A stretch of DNA of 64,000 nucleotides from Parasponia andersonii (lineage: Eukaryota; Streptophyta; Magnoliopsida; Rosales; Cannabaceae). The position numbers and the translations under genes were made by a program. The notes beneath the pieces are model-generated. The model worked only from the letters and a program-made list of their open reading frames with translations, was not told the origin of the DNA and ran no database searches. The DNA lies in assembly GCA_002914805.1 (NCBI GenBank), contig JXTB01000304.1, positions 30,601-94,600 of the forward strand, written 5' to 3'. Of this stretch, positions 1-23,790 are shown piece after piece. Each line of letters begins with the position of its first letter. Position 1 is the first letter of the stretch.

Positions 1-699
1 GCACATGTTAAAATTAAAAATGACTATAGTAAACGCGACATTTGTATAACTTATGGTTTAAAACGAGCTTGGAGTCAAAGTTAACTAAAAAGAGTAGTTT
101 TAGTTAATTTTACTCTTAAATTAATTAAGTAGTAAAGTAAACGAGTTTGCTAAATCAATACAAATTATAATAATATACCAAAAGTTCCACAATAAATAAT
201 CCTAATATACGCAGTAGTAGTAGCAATAATAATAATAATAATATATGTATATAGCTCTTAGAAACATTTTCTGCTCACTACTTCCTTTTCCTTTAAAAAG
301 AAAATTATATAGCTCAGATTGGAGTCAAAGTTAATATACCTTTTAACTTAACAGTTGAAATCCATAACAGGTAATAAATGTGACATTTTATTAAAACTTA
401 CGATTTAAAATGAGATTGGAGTCAAAGCTAACTAAAAGAGGAAGTGAGTAGAACGTACTCCTATTATTTTCTAAAAGGGGTAATGAGTAGAATTTACTCA
501 AATAATTTAAAGTACTACTAAAGTTAACGAGTATGCTAAATCAATATCAGTAATGATAATATAATATATACTGAAATTTCCACAAGAAAAATAACAATAA
601 TATTATACCTAATAGGCACATCGCGCTTAGAAAACTCGTACTTTTCTTCTCATGAATTTCCTTTTTTGTTAATAAAGAAACTAACAAATATATTGAACA
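1..699. repeat. Diverged tandem duplication upstream of the first carboxypeptidase gene
   Basis: Two stretches, roughly 40-345 and 380-690, resemble each other along their whole length. Shared landmarks in the same order are TTGGAGTCAAAG followed by TAACTAAAA, then an ACGAG-TGCTAAATCAATA box, a TTCCACAA box, and a CTTAGAAA box before a CTTCC/TTTCC tract. A third TTGGAGTCAAAGTTAA lies near 320. The copies differ by many substitutions and small indels, so this is an old local duplication. No coding sequence is visible. Whether it acts as distal promoter cannot be judged from sequence. Confidence 0.6.
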
Positions 700-8205
<7,506 letters not shown>

Positions 8206-10202
8206 GAAAATCATCCTCCCAATTTCTCTCATTGTGAGAGTACATCCAGATATTTGATACTCACACTCAGCAATTAATCTTTCTTCAAAAACTGGCTTAA
8301 TAAGGTGCTCAAAAAGAAATTCAATGATGAATACAGATAAAATATATGTATGTATACATGTATTTCACATGTTTACTTCCACTGTAAGCTTAAAATGAAC
8401 AAAGGATTATTGGAAAAGAGACCAGAACTACTACTACTACTACAGGAGTAAAACTCATGCTAGCTAGGCATTCGCAATGAAAGAACTCTTGGAAGTGAAA
8501 TATGTTATAAAGGAATACTATATCCTATCCTATCCACGACATCATCATGGTTTTAAAAGAAAAATCACGCTTTTCAAAAAAATAAATAAATAAAATAAAA
8601 ATAAACAGAGGAAAGCTACCTTAACATTGTCCTTTTACACAGGTTATGGGCCGTTACTTTAAAATTTTCATACTTGATTTTTTTCTNAAAGAAACAATTC
8701 CATTAAAATTTTCATATTTGATGTTTATATGTTTTAATGCCATGATGTATTTTTATTGGAGACAATATATTACCATACAATCCTGAAGAAGAAATCAATA
8801 AGAATCTGAAGAAGAAGACGAAAAGTGGGTTTCGAAATTAATGGGTAAGAAATAATTATATGGTTGGCAAAATAAACTTTTATTAAACATTTTCATAACG
8901 GGTAATTTTGGAATTAAGGAACCTGAAAGGGGGTGAGAATAAAAAAAATCTTAAAATTTGAATTTCTTGAAAAAAGTCTCTTTAGATGAGGGGTGAGGGA
9001 AAAAAATAGCAATAAAGCCACATAAATATATATATATATACACTAAAATTCTCTTAGCTAATATTACCATGTAAAAAATTTCTCCCCTTAAAAAATAAGA
9101 AAGAAAAAAGAAACAGTCCTAAATCCTAAGGTGCTTAGATATAGCTTTGTCTATCCTATCACAAGATTTCGTAGAAGAGCAACATTGCGCTATTTAGTTT
9201 AATCCCTTGTTTGGTATAATGGTGGGCAAGGAAGACATTGGACTCTTTTAGTCCATTCCATTTGGTACATAAAAAATTATTGGACTATTTAGTAATGGAT
9301 TAAAATAATACTTTTAAAGGGATTATTTTAACTCAGTATATCTTTCATTAATTGGAATTAAAATAGTCCTCACATTTATATTTTGATTTTCCAAAGAAAG
9401 TGGGCCCATGGTTTCTTTCTATTCCTTTTTTCAGTCATCCCCCAAAAAAAGTGAGTCCTCCACAACTTTGTCTATCATTTTATTATATAATTCAAATAAT
9501 ATTGGCTCTATAAATTTTCTTTATATATTACTATTTTATTTAGTCACATTTTGTAGTCCTACACTGTACCAAACAAGTTATAGTACTAATAGAATCTAAT
9601 TCAATCCTAAATAATAGTACAAATCCAATCCAAGTCTATCTACCAAATATGCTATTAGTATCACACCCTAGTCAAATGAGGGATCCCTTACTCATTTAGT
9701 ACTCATGGTAAGATTGAATTGGATTATATTAGACTATTAAATGAAATTGGATTAGATAATGCTATTTAATACTATATTGTGTTTGGTGCAACACAAGACT
9801 AAATAAATATAACAACTTTTCTTAATGTAGTTCTAATTATATTTTATTTATAAATAAATATTTTTAAAAATAATAAAGATAAATTTAAATGATGATTATA
9901 GAAAATAATATGATTTTAATTTATTTATGAAAAATAGGTATAAAAAAATAAAATATATTTTTTAGTTAAAAAATTAAAAAAATGGAATTTAATTAATATT
10001 TATATATATATTTATACTAATTAAAAAATATATACTAAAGAAAGAAAGAAAAGAAAAACAAGTGGTTAGGGTTAATTGGGCCGAACTCATTTATCTAGTC
10101 TTCTCTTGAGCACAAATATAGAACTGAATAAAGGAGCCCAAACCTTAATCCGGCCCACCAAACAGGGCATGTAGTACAATGTACTCTATTTCGTTGTTTC
10201 TC
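8206..10202. other. Intergenic region between carboxypeptidase copies 1 and 2
   Basis: The first 400 bp after the stop (8206-8600) are recognisably related to the 3' flanks of copies 2 and 3 (for example TTGGAAGTGAAATATG near 8490 against CTGGAACTGAAATATG near 32250). The rest is AT-rich with no gene. It includes one N at 8687, a MITE-like element at 9205-9578, and low-complexity A/T tracts at 9840-10050. Confidence 0.7.
9205..9578. mobile_element. Small MITE-like element, possibly PIF/Harbinger type
   Basis: CTTGTTTGGTA at 9206-9216 is matched exactly by its reverse complement TACCAAACAAG at 9567-9577. The 370-bp interior is AT-rich and non-coding. The CTTGTTTGGTA style of end and TTA-containing flanks are typical of Tourist-like MITEs, but no clean 3-bp duplication can be fixed. 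Family assignment is tentative. Confidence 0.4.
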
Positions 10203-14856
<4,654 letters not shown>

Positions 14857-15419
14857 AAATATCATCGTCTCCCTATATCATTGTCCAGATATGTAGTTGT
14901 CACTGACACTCAGCACTACTCATTTTATAAAATTAATAAGAAGCTCAAGAAAGAAATAAAATGAGAAATTACAGAGAATAAAATATGCTTCTTCTTTTCT
15001 TTTTTTTTTTTTGCATAATGTGGCCTTCTATTGTAATTTGCTTAAAATGTACGAACGTTTAGTAAAATTATGACATGAATCACATGATTGGAAAGGGAAC
15101 AAGAAGAATACTACTACTGTCTTTATGTGATAAAAATTATAACCACTACTCTCTGCATCTGGCCGGTGATCCGTTGTGCATAGAAAAGAAAAGCCCGATC
15201 AATGCTGGCCTTTTAAAAAATGAAGGAACTTTTGGAAGTGAAAAAACTGTACAAAAAATGCTATTTGATCCACAACATCATCCAGCAAGCCATATAGCCT
15301 CCTCATGATCCAAAAGAAAGTACTTTATGCCTTATAGATACGAAGCAACCCAAACTCCACGGTCAGTGGCATAATAAAAATTTCACTTAAACTAGAAATT
15401 TCTGATTTAGTTATAAGAA
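14857..15419. other. 3' flank of carboxypeptidase copy 2
   Basis: No gene is seen. ATGATTGGAAAGGGAACAA near 15082 and the TTTTAAAAAATGAAGGAACT segment near 15210 match the 3' flank of copy 3 (around 32101 and 32226), so the duplicated unit continues past the stop codon. The open frame across 15075-15308 is not conserved as protein between the copies and is taken as chance. Confidence 0.6.
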
Positions 15420-16796
15420 ATGTTTAAAATGTCAAAGTCATAAAACAATTCTATTTTTAAAAGTATAGGAATTCTAACTAGTGAACTACTAAATAATATT
15501 GTATTCACAATTAAACATGAATCCAATAATAATTTAAAAACTAAAGTCTAGCACAAGTCTATACATCATCTGTAACATTCTACTCTCGAAGACGTGCGCT
15601 ACACACCTATAAAACAAAATATCTATTAACAATCCACAAAAATAAAGAATAATTAAATTCTAATAAATACAAATAAATCATGTGCAACTTAATAATTCTA
15701 TTAAGTCTCCAAATATTAAAATTAAACTATACAAAATATATACTATAGTCTAATAAATTTGTATCTATATGTTTTCTTAATAAATATGAATGTCTTTCTC
15801 TCTTTCACTCATGAACTCAAACATATCTCAATTATCTAGACAAGTACTCCCTCAGTCTTAACTGAAGATATTTGAAAGCTTAGAAGGAAAAACAAAAAAA
15901 TGAGCTAGAAACCCAATAAGTAACTAGTAACCTTAACTAATTGGATCAAGTATATATCCTTTGAAAAGATTAAATAACATATTTTAAAACAAAATCAACT
16001 TTAGAATGTAATAATTTTCAAAATAATCAAATGAGATTATTTGGAAAGTCATTTTAACAAAAACATGCAGTAGGTTTTCAAAATCTGTCACTTCATTCTC
16101 ATTCGATAATCATTAATACTTTCAAATTACTTCTCAATAGTTTTTGGCGACTATGATCATACTTAACTCCTATGATTAGGTTCACATTTACTACACTTAA
16201 CCCATGTAGGTAGGTTCATATTTACTACATTTGACTCTTGTAGTTAGGTCTATATTTACTACATTAACCCATACAACTAGGTACATATTCAGTAAGTACT
16301 GTCCACATTTAACCTCTGTGGAATGGGTCCACATTACATAATCACTGAAGAGAATTTCAAAATACATTTATATACAATAACAGTTCAAAATAATTTCATT
16401 TTTCTCATTATATCATTAATGTAATCATTTATAAATAGTTTTCATGTAACAATGTTCAATAACAATGTCATACACTTTATCCATATTTTTGTGTAAAACA
16501 ATTATCAGATAAAATCAAAATACTTTTAGACAAAGCGATTGTTTCAATAATTTTCTTTCAATAAAAAATTATCAGTATAATTATTCAAGTACATATTATC
16601 GTATAAATCATATATAAGTATCAAATCATTGAATTCATACTTTAATTACACTAAGAACAATGACTAGTTGCTGCCCATGAACCTTTTATAGTCAACTCTA
16701 CTTCTCTTGAGTAATCTCAATTTTCCATGATTCATAATAATTCTGATCTATCTCTAAAAATTATTGAACTTAGGAGACAAATTCTACAAAAAAGAA
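15420..16796. repeat. Relic repeat, left part, split by the LTR element
   Basis: AT-rich non-coding sequence with the texture of an old LTR or LARD in reverse orientation. The 16140-16330 part holds an imperfect short tandem array built on TAGGT-CATATTTACTACA. It continues after the nested element at 22999-23790: the target duplication CCTAA joins the two halves exactly. No coding domain is seen, so class and ends are uncertain. Confidence 0.4.
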
Positions 16797-16801
16797 CCTA
16801 A

Positions 16802-18317
16802 TATTAGGAAATTAAGGCTTCAATCTTATTCATTCTTATTTTGAAGATAATAAACATTTGATTTAGTACTAATGATTTAACTTGAGTGTGTAATGAAATA
16901 GTTTTACAGTTCTAGCTCAAGTTAATCAAGGAATCAAACTTAAAGATGGATACTTATAAACTTATTAGAATCAAGGTTAAAGATAAACAATCAAGATACA
17001 AGACCATACTTAGATAGGGTATATTTCATATTTAGTCTTGTATTTAATTTAGTTCATTGCACATAAATTCTCTTTAATATGACTCAAAAATCTTTCAAAT
17101 GAATTTTCAAACAAATCTTCAAAGAATTAGCTAAACTTTAGATTCACTAATTCTTAATTGTTTGAAGATAAATATCATTTTTAATCTAGCCCAAAATTCT
17201 CAAAAAGTACATTTTTTAATGTTAAAAATGATTTGAAAAAGAAAGTTTTAAGATGACCAAAAATTGGTTCAAAGAAACCAAAAATAGGTTTCTGACCAAT
17301 TTCGGTCGACCAGGCTTGGTCGACCAAAATAACGGCCAAAAATAACCGTTGGAGCTGAATTGGCTTGTCAGACTCCAACGGCTAGTTTTTTGGTCGACCA
17401 AAATTTTGGCAGCAAGATACTAACAGTCGAAAACGGCTAATTTTTGAAGATGCCTTTAACTAGAGCCAAGTTTGATGACTTATAATAAGAGACTACGAAC
17501 ATACATTGATACTCATTCAGTTTCTAAATGCAAAAAGCTCTCTTCTACTCTACTTTAACTTTCAAATCTATTTGAGCCATTCCTAGAGCATCATTTGTGC
17601 ATTGTTCTCAAATCATCTAAGCTTATCTTGTATTATTTCTTTGAGAGGTGATTCTTTGAGTGAGTGTTCACTTATATTTTCATAAAATCATTATTGAGAG
17701 GTGAGGTTAGCACTGAAGTCATAAACAACCCTGTAAAAGTGAGGTTACCACCGAATTCATAAACAACTCGATTTAGGTAAGGTTGCCACCGGAGTCATAA
17801 ACAACCCGTGAGTTGGTGAGATTGGCACCATTATCTAAACAATCCGAATAGGTGAGGTTGTCACTGGAGTAAAAACAATCCGAGATTAGGCGTGATAGAG
17901 CCAGAGTCAAGACTATTGTAAAGGCTAGGGTGTGTATAAGAAGAATTCACTCTATTTGTAAAAAGGTCAGTCAAGCCCATAATCTTGATCAGAAAGTGGA
18001 AAACTCAAAGCAAGTTGCCGAGAGCCGGGGACGTAGGCAAACCGTTGTATTTGTTGAACCTCGTAAAAATTGAATTTGCACTTTCTCTATTTCTATACTC
18101 TTTACTTTATTGTAAGCTATTTAATTGAGTATTTGATATTTAATGGGCTTAATATACTTGCTATTTTTGCTATATGTTTGGCATTATTGTTGATTTAGTT
18201 AAAAAGTTTTAAAATAGTGGTCTATGATTTTGAATAGTTGAAAAGTTTCTTAAAACGTTTTAAAACCTAATTCACCCCATTCTTGGGTTGTTAATCTTGG
18301 GCTAAAAATAGGTAACA
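16802..18317 (+). repeat. 5' LTR
   Basis: It pairs with the LTR at 21475-22993 over its full length. The first dinucleotide is TA rather than TG (the 3' copy has TG), a point change after insertion. Around 17300-17410 it carries repeated GGTCGACC(A) palindromes and an inverted pair CCGTTGGAG / CTCCAACGG; some of these are lost in the 3' copy. The last bases are GGTAACA. Confidence 0.88.
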
Positions 18318-18319
18318 AT

Positions 18320-18331
18320 TGGTATCAGAGC
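18320..18331 (+). promoter_or_regulatory. Primer-binding site (initiator Met tRNA)
   Basis: TGGTATCAGAGC lies 2 bp after the end of the 5' LTR and is the standard complement to the 3' end of plant initiator methionine tRNA. It fixes both element class and strand. Confidence 0.92.
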
Positions 18332-18599
18332 TTGTGCTCAATTTTTAAAGACTTAACCATCTTGAGATGATATACCCAAATAATTTTTAAAATCTTTCAA
18401 ATGAGGGGTTTTCAACTAGACCACTATTTTTTAATGGTATTGACTACAATATTTAGGAAATCAAAATGCTTAAATTTCTTAAATTTATGGGTGATGATAT
18501 ATTGAATATTATTTTCAAGGTCCATATATTTCTAGAAAAATAATTGATAATAAATTTGTTGAAAAAGAGTTTTATGAATATGATGATTTTGACACAATC

Positions 18600-19538
18600 A
18601 TGTTTTCTAAGAATGGATGTACATTTAATTATTTGTTATGTAGTATAGATGTAAATATTTATAATAATATTCAATTGGCTACTAATACTCATAAAATATG
18701 GAAAATGCTTGAAAGCTCATATGCCACCATAAGTCAAATAAAAGAAAGCGATGAAGAAGATGAGGAGAAAGATAAGGAAAAGAAAGTCATTACTCTCAAA
18801 TCTTCCATGCAAGAAGAAGAAATCAAAGCTACTTGGGATGATAGCAATGATGGTAATTTGGATGATAATGTTGAAGGAGAAATAAACAACATGTGCTTCA
18901 TGGCTATCGATAGTGAAGTAAAATCTCTTGAACTCAATAATGACTCACTTGATGATTTTAATGATAGTAGTGATTTTGAAAATGATAGTGATGAAGAAGA
19001 GTTATCATACAATAAGTTACTTGATGATTTTCATAAATTACATGATAACTGCAAATTACTTGTTTTCAAAAATAGTACTCTCAAGACGCAATTATCTTTT
19101 TTATCAAAAGAACTTGAGGAATTTTTAAAAGAAAAGGAAGTTATTTTGAATTGTGATTTATATGAATCCTTGAAAAATGAAAATACTTCCTTAAAAGAAA
19201 ATGTTTTTGATTTAACCAATATTGTCCATAATTTCACCAATGGAAAGAAGAATTTTGATTCAATGCTTAGTGGACAAAAATGTGTTTTTGACAAAGAAGA
19301 TATAGGATACAAACCGTTTGTAAAACAAAAGTAACTCAAAAATTATTTTGTCAAAGCAACATCTAATGATAATTCAAAATATACATGTACTTATTGCAAC
19401 CAAAATAGACATACAAGCTTTTCTTGCTCTATCAAGAAAAATGCATATTTTGGTATTAAACAACAATGGGTACCAAAAAGTTCAAAGACTATCTCCCAAG
19501 GACCCAAAGTTATATGGGTACCGAAAATCCATACTTGA
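18600..19538 (+). pseudogene. Damaged copia-type gag with zinc knuckle
   Basis: One frame runs from 18600 to TAA at 19332-19334 (244 codons). The same frame then continues past the stop through a C-x2-C-x4-H-x4-C zinc knuckle (CTYCNQNRHTSFSC, from 19386) and a VIWVPKI tail to TGA at 19536. Before the knuckle, FMAIDSEVKSLE and an acidic, Asn-rich coiled-coil-like stretch are typical of plant copia gag. The N-terminal part ends KIWKMLESSYA and then jumps to an acidic run, suggesting an internal deletion of capsid. It is probably not translated as a working Gag. Confidence 0.7.
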
Positions 19539-21460
19539 ATCTTTGTTGTAGGTACAACTAAGAAAGTGGACGCTTCAAAAACTTGACCAATGACTTCACC
19601 AAGCTCTTAACTTTCACAAAGAAATGATAGTAGATATTTCATTTTTGGAGACAACATAAAAAGCAAGATCATGGACATAAGTGATTTTGGAGAAAAACAT
19701 AAATGATGTTGTTGTAGGTTTGGTATTTAAGCTTGAATGATTGGAGCTTAACGACAAATCAAAAGAAAATGATTAAGTCCAACCTCAACACAAAGAAGAT
19801 GAAGAGCTTTTGCAAGAATAGTATGGGTGATTTTATTTGAATTATTTATAAGTATAAATTTGATTGACATATTAATCACTTTTATATAATTCAAATAGCT
19901 TGCACAATGCATATCGCTTAAACTCTTATATTTGTGTAAATACTTGATAGTTTTTATATAATAAATACTATGCATAATTAATTGAATTCTTTTATCTATA
20001 CTGGTGTTGTATTATGAACTCAACATTATGCATTACTTGAATTCAATGTTTACACTTTGTAATTTTATCATTTTGCATTTTTACCCATGATTTTTTTTAT
20101 GAGAATAATTTTTTTATGAATATCACATATAAGATTCTCATTAGCTTTCAAAGCATACTTTGTTATGTTTTATCTTTTCTGAATATCTATTTCTTATGGT
20201 TGTTTAAACTTGGATAACATATTATGTTTGGATTGGATACTTGTTATTAGTTGCTTATTCATGTTTTTACTTTACATTTGTTAATTGGTATCAATCTTAT
20301 CTTTCATGTTTACACAACTTTTTAATGATATCAAAAAGAGAAGAAGAATGCATTTTTTATTTAAATTATTTCAATTAGTATCAAGTTAGTCATTTTATCT
20401 TTGATTTATTACTTTACTTGATATCAACTTGGTATAATTTTTCAAAATATAATTTGTATCTATTGGCATAGTTTTAATTAGTGTCAAACTTGGTTGTTCT
20501 TTTTCTTTATTGGTAAATTTGAAAAACAAATTATTTGTATCCATAATTGATATCTCTCATATATGATTGATCTTTTCTTACTTTGGTTTTTGACATTTTG
20601 ATCATGATTCATATATTGAGAGAGAGCATATTTATAATTTACTTGTACTAAATTCGTCATTATCATTTTCCATAAATTGTGATATACTTTTCATAATTTG
20701 ATGAAAATAAAGAAAAAGAAATTCTTTCATTCTTGTGCTTAAATGATTTTAATTTCTCCTCTATGCTTTGTGATGATTACACTTGGAGAAATATATTATC
20801 AACAAGTGAAATATTTAAAACTTTCGTGATCTTGATTTGATGAAACTTTTTTTACATAGAATATGCTATACTTCTCATACTCTTTGGCATCACATTGTTA
20901 TTCAATCTTATGTTTGATATTATTATTCTTATTTTGAAAATTATTTAATCCTAGCTTCCTCCATATCTCTTTATTACTTAATTTGTCATATTATTTTTTA
21001 CATGGAGAGAAAATTGTTTGAGTATTACTCTTTTATATTTTTTTTTCATGAATTCAAATGGAGAAAATAGTATAGTGAATTCATATGGGGAGAATCTTAC
21101 TTTAAAGATAAATTGGTTTTTATGCAATATCTAGTTTGATATTTGTCTCTATCTTTTTAATGATGTCAAAAGAGGGAGAATAATATTGATTTATGAATAT
21201 GAAGAGAAAAGATTCATTTATAAGTGTGTATAGTTTAAGAGAGAGAACTTTGTTTAACACACATTTTTAATTTTCTCACAATATGCTTATGATGCTTAAT
21301 TGAGTTAAAAAGGGAGAGCAAGTCTTTTTAATTTTCTCAAGCATATTTTGAGATAGAGCTTAAAATATGGTAAGGAATAAGATAAACTTGTCAAATTTCA
21401 TACTTTAGTATCCTTATTGCATATTTTCTTTTATCTTATAAATCAATATTTGTCATCATC
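19539..21460 (+). other. Non-coding interior of the LTR element
   Basis: About 1.9 kb of very AT-rich DNA between the gag remnant and the polypurine tract, where an autonomous element would carry pol. I see no protease, integrase or reverse-transcriptase motif in any frame. Phrases such as AAAGAGGGAGAATA (near 21170) resemble decayed polypurine tracts. Confidence 0.65.
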
Positions 21461-21474
21461 AAAAAAAGGGAGAT
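21461..21474 (+). promoter_or_regulatory. Polypurine tract
   Basis: AAAAAAAGGGAGAT lies directly against the TG that opens the 3' LTR. This is the usual priming site for plus-strand DNA synthesis. Confidence 0.85.
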
Positions 21475-22993
21475 TGTTAGGAAATTAAGGCTTGAATTTT
21501 GTTCACTCTTATTTTGAAGATAACAAATATTTGATTTAGTACTAATGATTTAACTTGAGTGTGTAGTGAAATAGTTTTAAAGTTCTAGCTCAGGTTAATC
21601 AAGGAATCAAGCTTGAAGATAGATGCTTATAGACTTATTAGAATCAAGCTTAAAGATGGACAATCAAAATACAAGACCATACTTAGATAGGGTATATTTC
21701 ATATTTAGTCTTGTATTTAATTTAGTTCATTGCACATAAATTCTCTTTGATATGGCTCAAAAATCTTTCAAATGAATTTTCAAGCATATCTTCAAAGAAT
21801 TAGCTAAACTTTAAGTCCACTAATTCTTAATTGTTTAAAAATAAATATCATTTCTAATCTAGCCTAAAAATTCTCAAAAGTACATTTTTAATTTTAAAAA
21901 TGATTTTAAAAAAAGTTTTAAGAATGATAAAAAATTGGTTCAAAAAAACCAAAAATAGGTTTCTAACCAATTTTGGTCGACCAAAATAATGGTCAAAAAT
22001 GATCGTTGAAGCTGAACTGGTGTGTCAGACTCCAACGGCTAGTTTTTTGGTCAATTAAAATTATTTCTAGTCGATCAAAATTTTGGTAGCAAGTTACCAA
22101 TAGTAAAAAATGGCTAATTTTTTAAGATACTTTTAAATAGAGCTAAGTTTGATGACTTAGAATAAGAGAATACGAACCTACATTGATACCTAATCAGTTT
22201 CTAAGTGCAAAAAGCTCTCTTTTACTCTACTTTAACTTTCAAATCTATTTGAGCCATTCCTAGAGCATTATTTGTGCATTGTTCTCATATCATCTAAGCT
22301 TATCTTGTATTATTTCTTTGAGAGGTGATTTTTTGAGTAAGTATTCACTTGTATTTTCATAATATTATTATTGAGAAGTAAAGTTGGCATCAAAGTCATA
22401 AACAACCCGGTAAAGGTGAGGTTACAACCGGATTCATAAATAACCAGATATAGATAAGGTTGCCACCGGAGTCATAAAAAACTCGTTAGTTGGTGAGATT
22501 GGCACCATTATCTAACCAATCCATATAGTTGAGGTTGTCACCGGAGTCAAAACAATCCGAGGTTAGACTTGATAGAGTCGGAATTAAGACTATTATAAAA
22601 ACTAAGGTGTGCTTAAGAAGAATTCACTCCGTTTGTAAAAAAGTCGGTCAAGCCCATAATCTTGATCCGATAGTGGAAAGCTCAAAGTAAGTTACAGAGG
22701 GCCAGGGACGTAGGCGAACCGTCATATTTGTCGAACCTCGTAAAAATCGAGTTTGTACTTTCTCTATCCCTACACTCTTTACTTTAGTGCAAGCTATTTA
22801 ATTGAGTATTTGATATTTAGTGTGCTTAATATACTTACTCTTATTGCTATATATTTGGCATTATTGTTGATTTAGCTAAAATATTTTAAAATAGTGGTCT
22901 ATGGTTTGAATAGTTGAAAAGTTTCTTAAAACATTTTAAAACTCAATTCACCCTCCTCTTGGGTTGTCAATCTTAGGCTAAAAATAAGTAACA
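21475..22993 (+). repeat. 3' LTR
   Basis: It opens TGTTAGGAAATTAAGG and ends AAGTAACA, directly before the target duplication CCTAA. It matches the 5' LTR throughout. One of the GGTCGACC boxes and its flank are deleted here compared with the 5' copy (near 21980). Confidence 0.88.
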
Positions 22994-22998
22994 CCTAA

Positions 22999-23790
22999 TA
23001 GTGTCAAAATGGAGTTATAGGCTCCATTGGTGAGCCCTATAAAGCCTGAAAAATCACTGCCACATTTTATTAAAAATGCTGAAAGATTCAAATTTTTCCA
23101 AATTCATAGTACTAACTTCAAATAGTTATAACTCTTTGATTATAAGTCCATTTTTGACAAATTATATATCGTTAAAAAGTTAATTTGATAAGCTTTCTAA
23201 CTATATTAAATATAATCATACTAGTAAAATTTCCCGAAAATATAGTCACAACTTCTGCTGTATTTTTACATCTTAGCCCAAAACTCACAAATTCATACTT
23301 TCTATTTACCCAACCAAATCACTTAAAATTTGTCTTCATTAAATTCTAATATAATTAAAGTTCATCATCTAATCAGATTTATCCTCGTAGATATTCAAAA
23401 TTTGTCTTATTTAAATTCTAATATCAATAGGCTTCAAAACTCTAACCCTAGATATTCAGTATGAATCTCCGAAATCAAACTGAAACATAAAACTTAATTG
23501 GTTAAGAGTTTATTACCTTAGGAATGAATGTCAATAATCTATGACAATACTCTCTTCTTCTTCCTTAAAACTATGTAGTTACTTCTCTGCATTTCATATT
23601 AAGTGCATGTATAAAATTGAGTAGATTATTAAACTCTTAGGATTTCTTAAACTATTTCTAATTAAATTACTAAATTGACCCTTAATAAATACCTATAGGT
23701 AAAGGCTAATTAGACTTTTCATTTATCCTTATATTCTTTATATTATAAAAATAAATCCATTTTTTTTAGTACAGGGTCGTCACATCATCG
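22999..23790. repeat. Relic repeat, right part, split by the LTR element
   Basis: Continuation of the sequence interrupted at 16797. AT-rich, with a run of text such as AGTTATAACTCTTTGATTA often seen in reversed plant LTR/LARD repeats, and a terminal ACAGGGTCGTCACATC box near 23772 that resembles an inverted LTR start. No gene is seen. Confidence 0.4.

Larger units (their letters stand above)
16797..22998 (+). mobile_element. Non-autonomous Ty1/copia-like LTR retrotransposon, complete ends
   Basis: The element occupies 16802-22993 and is flanked by a perfect 5-bp target duplication CCTAA (16797-16801 and 22994-22998). LTRs of 1516 and 1519 bp start T(G/A)TTAGGAAATTAAGG and end GTAACA. A primer-binding site for initiator Met tRNA (TGGTATCAGAGC) follows the 5' LTR and a polypurine tract precedes the 3' LTR. 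The 3.2-kb interior keeps only a damaged gag. Protease, integrase, reverse transcriptase and RNase H are absent, so it must have moved with proteins supplied by another element. The two LTRs differ visibly by substitutions and small indels, so the insertion is not recent. The copia assignment rests on the gag zinc knuckle followed by IWVPK. Confidence 0.88.

Noticed and set aside
15075..15308. A 77-codon open frame after carboxypeptidase copy 2
   Set aside because: The homologous 3' flank of copy 3 does not keep the frame, so protein coding is not supported.
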